From assembly GCA_030528765.1 (NCBI GenBank), contig JAUMYD010000128.1:1-5453 (forward strand): 5,453 nt of DNA, in the 5' to 3' direction. Below are positions 1 to 4,796 of this stretch, one piece after another. The notes beneath the pieces were generated by a model. That model was given only the letters and a program-made list of their open reading frames with translations. It was not told the DNA's origin and ran no database searches. Numbering within the stretch: position 1 is the stretch's first letter; every line of letters begins with the position of its first letter. Position numbers and translations under genes: made by a program. This DNA comes from Bacillota bacterium (GTDB lineage Bacteria; Bacillota; Dehalobacteriia; UBA4068).

Positions 1-150
1 GTAATCGAGAAAGTTGTTGAGGACTATGCTAAGCTCGGATTGACTAAAGTGTTTGAGGTTAGCAGATATATACCAAGTCATAAACGTACGCTAAGCATAC
101 AGTGGGCTACCCTCGTGAATGAGCGAATATATATTTTTCAGAAAGGATGA
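1..150 (+). CDS. C-terminal end of an unidentified upstream protein (partial)
   Basis: Frame 1 is open from the left edge to TGA at 148-150, giving 49 residues that end NERIYIFQKG. The gene begins outside the window. Its stop overlaps the first possible start of the next gene in an ATGA arrangement (147-150), which argues that this is a genuine translated frame and that the two genes are co-transcribed and probably translationally coupled. I do not firmly recognise the family. The tail, with RYIPSHKRTLSIQW followed by a short hydrophobic strand, faintly recalls the C-termini of some SAM-dependent DNA/RNA methyltransferases, but no catalytic motif is visible, so this is only a suggestion. No signal peptide or membrane segment is seen in this part. 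Confidence 0.6.
   Translation, partial: VIEKVVEDYAKLGLTKVFEVSRYIPSHKRTLSIQWATLVNERIYIFQKG
141..147 (+). promoter_or_regulatory. Shine-Dalgarno site deciding the start at 156
   Basis: GAAAGGA lies 8 bases before ATG 156-158, a good spacing. The in-frame ATG at 147-149 directly abuts this motif and would leave no spacer. The site lies inside the last codons of the upstream gene, consistent with coupled translation. Confidence 0.55.
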
Positions 151-155
151 GAAAA

Positions 156-1340
156 ATGCTTTTTGAAAGTATAATTATTACAGGTACATCTTGCGCGGGT
201 AAAAGTACAGTTGCTGAAAAGTTGTGTGAGCTTGTTGCAGACAACGGCGTTCGTTTCGAACAAGTAAAGGCGGTTACAACCCGAGAAAGACGTGAGGGTG
301 ACTCAAACTACGAGTATATAAATAATGAAGCTTTTGATAAATTGCTGAGAGATAAAAAGCTTTTGGTAGATAGTACATACCGCGACAAAAAGTATGGTAT
401 AAAAAAGGCAGAATACGATAAAGTAGTTGGGAAAAAGAAAGTGCCGGTTTTGGTGATCACTCCAACTGCTGCCGCTGAACTATTAGCTGAGCATCAAGAA
501 AAATACATGTGCATTTTTCTTGATGCTCAGGATGAAACATTAATTGAACGTTGGAGTGAGCGTTCGAGGGAAGAAGCGAGTAAAAAGAGGAAAAAAGAGT
601 TTTGCAAACAACACGAGGTAGATCGAAAGTACCAAGATAAAGCTCACTATATCATCAATAATACGGATTTATCAGCATCAGTTTCGTTGATTGCTTTGTT
701 GTGGAAGCATCAGCATCAAGGCGGCGCGTTATCAAAAAAAATGATTGCCAGCATGATTGATTGTGGTGTGCTTCTAAGAGACGCTGATCCCGAAATGATA
801 AATGGAGCATCCTATGACTTGCGCTTGGGTGATGAGTATTATTATGACGGCAAGATACAAAAATTGTCGGATGAAAAACCGTTCTTGACAATAGAGCCGT
901 ACGACTATGCTATTGTCTCTTGCAAAGAAACGGCATGGATACCGAGGGACGTTATTGCCAAGTTTGGGCTGACCGTAGGACTATTTTGCCAAGGGGTAAT
1001 ACTTTCTAACGGGCCACAAATTGATCCGGGATTTCGGGGAACTCTATTTTGCTTGCTGTTTAATACTTCTAATCGAGCAGTTCATTTAAAACGTGGTAAA
1101 CATTATGCCACGATAGAGTTTAATAAACTGATAGGATATGCTGAACCATATGAGGGAAAATATCAAGGAAAAGAACGCATAATAGAGTATATTCCAGAAA
1201 ATGCATTACATGGAGCAATCAATGAACTCAAAAAAGAAGTAGAGCATTTAAAAACGGAAAGTCGTATTATGCAAAACATCTATTTAGGAGTAGTCGCATT
1301 GATGTTTGCGATAATATCAATCCTTTTGGTTCTAAAATAA
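156..1340 (+). CDS. Guanylate-kinase-like / dCTP deaminase-dUTPase-fold fusion with C-terminal membrane anchor
   Basis: The protein has 394 residues from ATG 156 (397 from ATG 147). Residues 5-185 look like a guanylate kinase: P-loop GTSCAGKST at 10-18, the GMP-site pattern TTRERR at 41-46 with a Tyr near 52, KKYG around 80, and a final YIINN strand. Residues 192-342 match the dCTP deaminase/trimeric dUTPase fold, with INGASYDLRLG at 215-225 and QIDPGFRG at 288-295. The family motif GRSSLA is not recognisable, and the position of the catalytic Glu of Dcd is Leu (about 300), so deaminase activity is doubtful. Residues 351-373 form a short heptad-patterned coiled coil, and 375-394 are a hydrophobic helix ending at the stop, so both folded domains should face the cytoplasm. 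The gene is AT-rich relative to the right half and overlaps its upstream neighbour. The domain reading is fairly secure. The function is unknown; nucleotide sensing, a phage-defence effector or nucleotide modification are all possible. Confidence 0.8.
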   Translation: MLFESIIITGTSCAGKSTVAEKLCELVADNGVRFEQVKAVTTRERREGDSNYEYINNEAFDKLLRDKKLLVDSTYRDKKYGIKKAEYDKVVGKKKVPVLVITPTAAAELLAEHQEKYMCIFLDAQDETLIERWSERSREEASKKRKKEFCKQHEVDRKYQDKAHYIINNTDLSASVSLIALLWKHQHQGGALSKKMIASMIDCGVLLRDADPEMINGASYDLRLGDEYYYDGKIQKLSDEKPFLTIEPYDYAIVSCKETAWIPRDVIAKFGLTVGLFCQGVILSNGPQIDPGFRGTLFCLLFNTSNRAVHLKRGKHYATIEFNKLIGYAEPYEGKYQGKERIIEYIPENALHGAINELKKEVEHLKTESRIMQNIYLGVVALMFAIISILLVLK

Positions 1341-1400
1341 ACTACCTCATAATCGCGTAAATTGGCAGCTAGGTATCCCGCGTATTGAACGCTCTTTTGA

Positions 1401-1464
1401 CCCGGTATAGAGGGGGGGTTTACCTCTCTAACCGGGAGCCCGGTTGAAGCGGTAAACAACCCCC
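1401..1464. repeat. Overlapping inverted repeats with competing foldings
   Basis: Three pairings share the same bases. (1) CCCGGTATAGAGG (1401-1413) pairs almost fully with CCTCTCTAACCGGG (1423-1436). (2) AACCGGG (1430-1436) pairs with CCCGGTT (1439-1445) as a tight palindrome. (3) GTTTACC (1418-1424) pairs with GGTAAAC (1451-1457), extended by G-run/C-run pairing (1413-1417 with 1460-1464), enclosing palindrome 2. No T-run follows on either strand, so this is not a standard terminator. It could be a structured RNA, a recombinase site, or the scar of repeated rearrangement. Confidence 0.6.
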
Positions 1465-1533
1465 GTACAAAAAACTCAATATTTGCACTCTCTTCCATTT
1501 GGGGGTATAGCTCAGCTGGGAGCCCGGTTGAAG
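1434..1533 (+). repeat. 16-bp direct repeat GGGAGCCCGGTTGAAG
   Basis: Identical copies lie at 1434-1449 and 1518-1533, 84 bases apart, and a weaker match continues about 12 bases past each. A second shared word, GGTATAG, recurs at 1404-1410 and 1504-1510. The second 16-mer begins within the D-loop of a truncated tRNA, so the repeat coincides with the point where tRNA similarity ends. Confidence 0.6.
1501..1522 (+). pseudogene. Truncated tRNA gene, 5' end only (alanine-like)
   Basis: The 22 bases from GGGGGTA onward look like the first third of a bacterial tRNA: a 7-base acceptor strand (1501-1507), T8 and A9, D-stem GCTC (1510-1513), and a D-loop AGCTGGGA with the conserved A14, G18, G19 and A21. 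The GGGGGTATAGCTCAG start is typical of tRNA-Ala in Firmicutes. The returning D-stem should read GAGC but reads GCCC, and no anticodon arm, T arm or CCA end follows, so it cannot be a working tRNA. The break coincides with the 16-bp repeat. An integration or recombination event at a tRNA gene is the likely origin. Confidence 0.55.
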
Positions 1534-1566
1534 AGACAAACTACCTCTCAATGATTTATGAAAAAC

Positions 1567-1591
1567 GCCGCTCAAATTTGTTTTGAGCGGC
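1567..1591. terminator. Strong hairpin, terminator-like mainly on the minus strand
   Basis: GCCGCTCAAA (1567-1576) pairs perfectly with TTTGAGCGGC (1582-1591) around a 5-base loop. On the minus strand the stem is followed by GTTTTTC, as in an intrinsic terminator. On the plus strand only ATACCTTTG follows, so it would be weak there. No minus-strand gene is visible just upstream that it would serve. Confidence 0.5.
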
Positions 1592-1696
1592 ATACCTTTG
1601 AAGTTTATCTTGATTAGGATAAAAGCACCTTGCTTGCTGCTTGCAAACCGTTGATTTTACTGGGTTTCGCCAGATCCTTTAATGACACTCCGACCA

Positions 1697-1731
1697 ATCG
1701 GAGTATCCTTATGGGATGCTCCGATTTTTTT
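1697..1731 (+). terminator. Intrinsic terminator, plus strand, with overlapping competing hairpin
   Basis: ATCGGAGTATCC (1697-1708) pairs with GGATGCTCCGAT (1714-1725) with one G-T wobble, followed by seven Ts (1725-1731). It is the first convincing plus-strand terminator after the fusion gene. ACTCCGA (1687-1693) can instead pair with TCGGAGT (1698-1704), which would disrupt the terminator stem, so the arrangement resembles an attenuator. No plus-strand gene follows, so control of a downstream gene is not evident. Confidence 0.75.
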
Positions 1732-1755
1732 ATTCGAATCCGATGAAAGTGCGTG

Positions 1756-1791
1756 ACTTCCCGGGGCTGTTATGGTTCCGGGGAAGTTTTT
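1756..1791 (+). terminator. Second intrinsic terminator, plus strand
   Basis: ACTTCCC (1756-1762) pairs with GGGAAGT (1781-1787), extendable by two G-C pairs across a one-base bulge. The stem runs directly into TTTTT (1787-1791). It backs up the terminator 25 bases upstream. Confidence 0.6.
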
Positions 1792-1808
1792 GTTTAGGAG
1801 ATTTGATT

Positions 1809-1826
1809 GGGAATAAAAGTATTCCC
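1809..1826. other. Perfect 7-bp hairpin
   Basis: GGGAATA (1809-1815) pairs with TATTCCC (1820-1826) around the loop AAAG. Neither strand has a T-run after it and the plus side continues into a C-rich tract. Function unknown. Confidence 0.4.
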
Positions 1827-1847
1827 CCCTCCCCCACACAAAACAAC

Positions 1848-1874
1848 CCCCGCCCGGGTCAATCCCAGGCGGGG
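1848..1874 (-). terminator. Intrinsic terminator of the reductase remnant, minus strand
   Basis: CCCCGCC (1848-1854) pairs with GGCGGGG (1868-1874), continued by GGG (1856-1858) with CCC (1864-1866) after one mismatch. On the minus strand the stem is followed by GTTGTTTTG. It lies 36 bases past the stop of the reductase pseudogene. Its descending arm closely resembles that of the terminator behind the ZIP gene at 4748-4780. Confidence 0.65.
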
Positions 1875-1909
1875 CTTTCTTATCCAATCTCACATACAGC
1901 CGGCGCAGC

Positions 1910-2240
1910 TTATCCCAGCTTCGCGGAGAAATCCGCCAGCGCCGCAGAAATCTTGATCTGCTGCGGGCAGACCGCCTCACAGCTGCCGCAGCCCAGGCAG
2001 GCCTGGGGATGCTGCTCCGGCGGGATCGTCTTCAGCACCATGGGCGCCAGGAAGCCGCCGCCGGTTAAATTGTGCTCGTTATACAGATCCAGCAGCGTGG
2101 GGAATCCAGCTCCTGGGGGCAATGGCTGGTGCAATAGCGGCAGGCCGTGCAGGGCAGGGCGATCTTCTGCACCATCTCCTCTGCGATGCCGAAAAGGGCA
2201 GCCAGCTCCGGCTATGGGCCGATCACTGGCAAAAAGCAGC
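1910..2240 (-). pseudogene. Remnant of an aldo/keto reductase with two C-terminal 4Fe-4S motifs
   Basis: Only the C-terminal end of the gene remains. Reading leftward, one frame gives ELAALFGIAEEM and a first cluster motif CTACRYCTSHCP (about 2103-2208). The frame then changes near 2096-2106, where one base appears to be missing, and continues as TLLDLYNEHNLTGGG and a second cluster motif CLGCGSCEAVCP up to TAA at 1910-1912. Further upstream, near 2202-2223, there is another apparent one-base loss, with TAG at 2212-2214 in the first frame. Two Cys-x2-Cys-x2-Cys-x3-Cys-Pro motifs separated by this linker are typical of the C-terminal ferredoxin-like part of the COG1453-type aldo/keto reductases of clostridia. 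The catalytic barrel (roughly 250-300 residues) is missing, so this is a decayed, 5'-deleted gene. The upstream boundary near 2240 is approximate. Between it and 2355 I see no supported feature. Confidence 0.65.
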
Positions 2241-2355
2241 TTCTTTCCGCTCTGATCACGGCCTGAAGCTCGCAGTCAGCGCAGAAAAAAGCTGCTCTAA
2301 AAATTCGTACATAATAAGGATCTACCGGGCTTTTACTTTATTTTCCCGCGAAAGA

Positions 2356-3003
2356 TCAGATATGGAAGCATTTCTGAATCGCCTTCAGCTGCCCCAGAAC
2401 CAGCATCGATTTTCCTGCATCAAAAATGGTATCCGGGTGGATGCTCATGTTGAGCTTTCCGTTTTCTCTGATGCCCAAAATATTGATCCCGAATTTTTTG
2501 CGGATATCCAGCTGCATGATCGTTTTACCCTCCCATTCCAGCGGAATTGCCAGCTCAAAGATAGAGTAGTCCTCATCAAGCTCGATATAGTCCAGAATAT
2601 GATCAGAGATGCATCGGATCGCCGTCCAGGAGGCCAGCTGTTTTTCGGGGTAGACTACTTCATCGGCCCCATTCCGCAGAAGGAACTTTTCCTGCACACC
2701 TCTGGATGCTCTGGCGATCACCTGTTTAGCGCCCAGCTCTTTGAGCAGAGAAGCTGTTTCCAGTGAGCTCTGGAAATCATCGCCTATGGCCACGATGCAG
2801 GTATCAAAATTCCGGATCCCCAAAGAAGAAAGGAACTCTTCACTGGTGCTATCGCCAATCAGGGCATTTGTCACAAAGGGCAGCACGGCATTGACACGTT
2901 CCTCATTATTATCCACAGCCATTACCTGCTGATTCAGCTGATTAAGCTCCATGGCAATATGTCTGCCAAAACGACCAAGTCCAATCAATAATACAGATTT
3001 CAT
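2356..3003 (-). CDS. ktrA: Cytosolic regulatory (RCK) subunit of a Ktr/Trk potassium transporter
   Basis: The 215-residue protein is the normal length for KtrA. An RCK N-terminal Rossmann domain occupies about 1-130: GLGRFG at 8-13, the acidic D31 after the second strand (AVD) for ribose binding, and GDSTSEEFL at 50-58. A linker with GADEVVYPE at 112-120 leads to an RCK C-terminal (TrkA-C) domain from about 135 to the end, which in this family can bind a regulatory ligand such as c-di-AMP. Family knowledge: an octameric ring of KtrA binds ATP/ADP and gates the KtrB membrane dimer for K+ (often Na+-dependent) uptake. It has no membrane segment. The start is well placed, with a strong ribosome site 15 bases after the ktrB stop, so the two are one operon. 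No clear terminator follows the stop. Confidence 0.93.
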   Translation of the reverse strand: MKSVLLIGLGRFGRHIAMELNQLNQQVMAVDNNEERVNAVLPFVTNALIGDSTSEEFLSSLGIRNFDTCIVAIGDDFQSSLETASLLKELGAKQVIARASRGVQEKFLLRNGADEVVYPEKQLASWTAIRCISDHILDYIELDEDYSIFELAIPLEWEGKTIMQLDIRKKFGINILGIRENGKLNMSIHPDTIFDAGKSMLVLGQLKAIQKCFHI

Positions 3004-3009
3004 GGTATT

Positions 3010-3016
3010 CTCCTTC
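3010..3016 (-). promoter_or_regulatory. Ribosome binding site of ktrA
   Basis: GAAGGAG on the minus strand lies 6 bases before the ktrA ATG, just after the ktrB stop codon TAA (3019-3021). This fixes the ktrA start at 3003. Confidence 0.75.
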
Positions 3017-3018
3017 TT

Positions 3019-4347
3019 TTATCCAACCGTCAATTTTTCTTGAGGCAATCTCGCCGTATTCCCCTGATAACCTGATAAAGCAGAAAAAATCAAAGTCAGA
3101 CCGCCAACTCTGCCGATATACATCAGCAGAATCAAAACCACCTGTGATACCGTACCCAGCTGGGGCGTGATCCCCAGCGACAGCCCGACAGTGCCGATCG
3201 CAGAGGCTGTTTCGTAAAGGCAAGTCGACAGCGGAATCTCTTCCACCTGGCTGATGATACCCCCCCCGAGCAGGAATAAAGTGAGGTACATCATAAAAAT
3301 CGTGGCAGCATCCCGAACCGTATCCCCTGAAACCCTGCGGCCGAAGAAATGCGTATGTTCTTTTTTTCGGAATACCGAAAGAGCGGTAGAGAGCATCACA
3401 GCAAGGGTCGTTGTTTTCATACCGCCGGCAGTGGAGCCGGGAGACCCGCCCACCAGCATAAGAATGATCATCAGTGCAAGACTGATCTCACTGAGCTGGG
3501 TCAGATCCACAGTGTTGAATCCAGCCGTTCTGGTGGTTACGGATTGGAAGAGCGAGCTCCAGATGCGTTCCTTCGTCTGGATATCTGCGAACTCGAAAAA
3601 GAAGAAATATACAGCAGGCAGAAAAATCAATAAGGCCGTGGTCGCAAGAATAACCTTACTCTGCATTCTGTATCTTCTAAAGCGGCACTTGTTCGTTTTG
3701 ATATCGTCCCATGTGATAAAGCCGATACCACCAATCACGATCAGGGACATGATCGTGATGTTGATGACAGGGTGATGCACAAAATGAGTCAAAGACGAGT
3801 AGGGCGTTTTCAGGCCCATCAAATCAAAGCCCGCATTACAGAAAGCAGAAACAGAATGGAAGACCGCATACCAAATCCCTTTTATGAAGCCGACTTCCTT
3901 ACAGAAAACAGGCGCCATAAGCAACGCCCCAAGCAGCTCAAAGATGATCACCATCTTAATGATAAAGCCGGTCAGGCGGACGATCCCGCCGACCTTATGC
4001 GCTGAAATGGACTCCTGCATGGTGCTGCGCTGCTTCAGGCTAATTTTTTTGCCTGACAAGCGTGTAATGGCAACAGCCAGAGTCACGACGCCCATGCCGC
4101 CGATTTGGATCAAGGCAAGAATGACAAGCTGCCCAAAGCCGCTCCAATACGTAGCAGTATCCTGGACGACCAGACCGGTAACGCATACTGCTGAGGTGGC
4201 GGTGAACAGCGCGTCAACGAAGGGAGCTCCCTGACGGTCCTGGGTAGCCCAGGGAAAAGTCAGCAGCAGAGCACCCAGCAGAATCAAGGCCGCAAAGGCA
4301 ATAATAATAATTTGCGATGAAGATAAATGCTTTTTAAATCGTCTCAT
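3019..4347 (-). CDS. ktrB: Membrane K+-translocating subunit, KtrB/TrkH family
   Basis: The 442-residue protein shows the four-repeat M1-P-M2 layout of the superfamily of K+ transporters. The pore loops and filter glycines are visible: ATSAVCVTGL (G58), SVSAFCNAGF (G173), SVTTRTAGF (G276) and SAIGTVGL (G388). The glycine/serine-rich GGSPGSTAGGMKTTT at 300-314 corresponds to the intramembrane gating loop of the third repeat. The C-terminus ends shortly after the last helix, as usual for KtrB. I chose ATG 4345-4347 (MRRFKKH), with GGTGAT about 6-7 bases upstream. An in-frame extension to 4446 would add 33 residues but would run through the structured leader and start almost at the promoter, and family members start near MRRFKKH. 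Translation proceeds into ktrA after 15 bases. The role is K+ uptake across the cytoplasmic membrane, gated by KtrA. Confidence 0.93.
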   Translation of the reverse strand: MRRFKKHLSSSQIIIIAFAALILLGALLLTFPWATQDRQGAPFVDALFTATSAVCVTGLVVQDTATYWSGFGQLVILALIQIGGMGVVTLAVAITRLSGKKISLKQRSTMQESISAHKVGGIVRLTGFIIKMVIIFELLGALLMAPVFCKEVGFIKGIWYAVFHSVSAFCNAGFDLMGLKTPYSSLTHFVHHPVINITIMSLIVIGGIGFITWDDIKTNKCRFRRYRMQSKVILATTALLIFLPAVYFFFFEFADIQTKERIWSSLFQSVTTRTAGFNTVDLTQLSEISLALMIILMLVGGSPGSTAGGMKTTTLAVMLSTALSVFRKKEHTHFFGRRVSGDTVRDAATIFMMYLTLFLLGGGIISQVEEIPLSTCLYETASAIGTVGLSLGITPQLGTVSQVVLILLMYIGRVGGLTLIFSALSGYQGNTARLPQEKLTVG

Positions 4348-4377
4348 GTTTCGATCACCAATGGTTTTCCTGTTATT

Positions 4378-4452
4378 GCAGCTTTTAGCTGCGTAAATGC
4401 CACGATAATATAGGCAAGTGGCAGAAAGCAAAACACCGGTTCGCAAAAAGCT
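4378..4452 (-). promoter_or_regulatory. Structured 5' leader of ktrBA with two mutually exclusive folds
   Basis: Fold A is a long closing stem: AAAAGCT (4446-4452 in plus coordinates) with AGCTTTT (4380-4386), stacked on CGCA (4442-4445) with TGCG (4390-4393) across a 3-base bulge. It encloses a hairpin TGCCAC/GTGGCA (4398-4403 with 4418-4423). Fold B is a compact perfect hairpin, GCAGCT (4378-4383) with AGCTGC (4387-4392), using the 3' half of the fold A stem. The leader is about 120 bases. I do not recognise a known riboswitch consensus, and the c-di-AMP (ydaO) motifs that control ktrAB in Bacillus are not visible. Ligand or trigger unknown. Confidence 0.5.
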
Positions 4453-4472
4453 TATTATCTATAATGTATTTT

Positions 4473-4500
4473 ATTATACTACAAAAAGGGAGGGCATCAA
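4473..4500 (-). promoter_or_regulatory. Sigma-A-type promoter of ktrBA
   Basis: On the minus strand, TTGATG (4495-4500) and a perfect TATAAT (4473-4478) are separated by 16 bases. The start of transcription would fall near 4466, about 120 bases before the ktrB ATG. Confidence 0.6.
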
Positions 4501-4705
4501 CAAAAACAGAAAATACGCATTATTTCAATAATTACCCGGGAAACTCATCACAGAGCTCCCTTCGGCTGCCTTCCCAGAAGAAGAAAAAAGCCTTCTTCGA
4601 AACGAAGCTGCAGCAAACATTCACAGGGGCTTTTCTTAAAAGAGCTCTGCTTTGTTCTGCCGCTATGCTTCCTTCAGCCAGGCAATGCCTGGAGAGCAAA
4701 AGCAC
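4501..4705. other. Intergenic stretch without a gene, several inverted repeats
   Basis: No open frame here has a ribosome site or family resemblance. CTTCG/CGAAG (4595-4599 with 4603-4607) is followed on the minus strand, after five bases, by six Ts (4584-4589), which would be a weak terminator. CCAGG/CCTGG (4678-4682 with 4688-4692), part of the perfect palindrome CCAGGCA-A-TGCCTGG, is a second hairpin or a dimeric-protein site. A small RNA cannot be excluded, but nothing identifies one. Confidence 0.4.
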
Positions 4706-4728
4706 TAAAAACTGAGCTGCAGCAGCTC
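4706..4728 (-). terminator. Distal intrinsic terminator behind the ZIP gene
   Basis: GAGCTG and CAGCTC (4714-4719 with 4723-4728) pair perfectly around a 3-base loop. On the minus strand the stem is followed by AG and then TTTTT (complement of 4707-4711). Confidence 0.6.
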
Positions 4729-4747
4729 TGCGGGAGATCGTATAGGA

Positions 4748-4780
4748 GAAACCCCCGCCCGGGATTGACCTGTGCAGGGG
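4748..4780 (-). terminator. Proximal intrinsic terminator behind the ZIP gene
   Basis: On the minus strand CCCCTGCACAGG pairs with CCCGGGCGGGGG (4769-4780 with 4752-4763) with two mismatches around the loop TCAAT, then TTTC. The T-run is short, which may be why a second terminator follows. It lies 16 bases past the ZIP stop codon. Confidence 0.55.
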
Positions 4781-4796
4781 CATAAATAGTGTTCTA

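Larger units (their letters stand above)
1339..1547. repeat. 10-bp direct repeat bracketing a non-coding segment
   Basis: AAACTACCTC occurs at 1339-1348, overlapping the stop codon of the fusion gene, and again at 1538-1547. The two copies bracket the repeat-rich stretch that holds the hairpins and the truncated tRNA. It may be a target-site or recombination footprint, but ten bases is short enough for chance. Confidence 0.35.

Noticed and set aside
1280..1498. A 72-codon minus-strand frame antisense to the end of the fusion gene and through the inverted repeats
   Set aside because: It overlaps a well-supported gene on the other strand, has no recognisable family or convincing ribosome site, and most of it is repeat sequence.
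1401..1550. A CRISPR array or integron attC cassette
   Set aside because: There are only two copies of a 16-bp repeat with no regular spacers, and the inverted repeats lack the attC core-site spacing and consensus.
1501..1580. A functional tRNA gene
   Set aside because: The D-stem cannot close and there is no anticodon arm, T arm or 3' acceptor strand.
1716..2255. A 179-codon plus-strand frame
   Set aside because: It starts inside a terminator stem, runs through three hairpins and lies antisense to the reductase remnant; the composition is low-complexity Pro/Ser/Gly without any family resemblance.
2254..2310. A short minus-strand frame reading MYEFLEQLFSAL after ktrA
   Set aside because: Only 18 codons, no Shine-Dalgarno site, and it ends before the reductase remnant; it may be a chance frame in decayed sequence.
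4348..4446. An N-terminal extension of KtrB by 33 residues
   Set aside because: It would begin about 20 bases after the predicted transcription start, has no ribosome site, and the added residues are not hydrophobic or conserved-looking; the leader instead shows RNA pairing.
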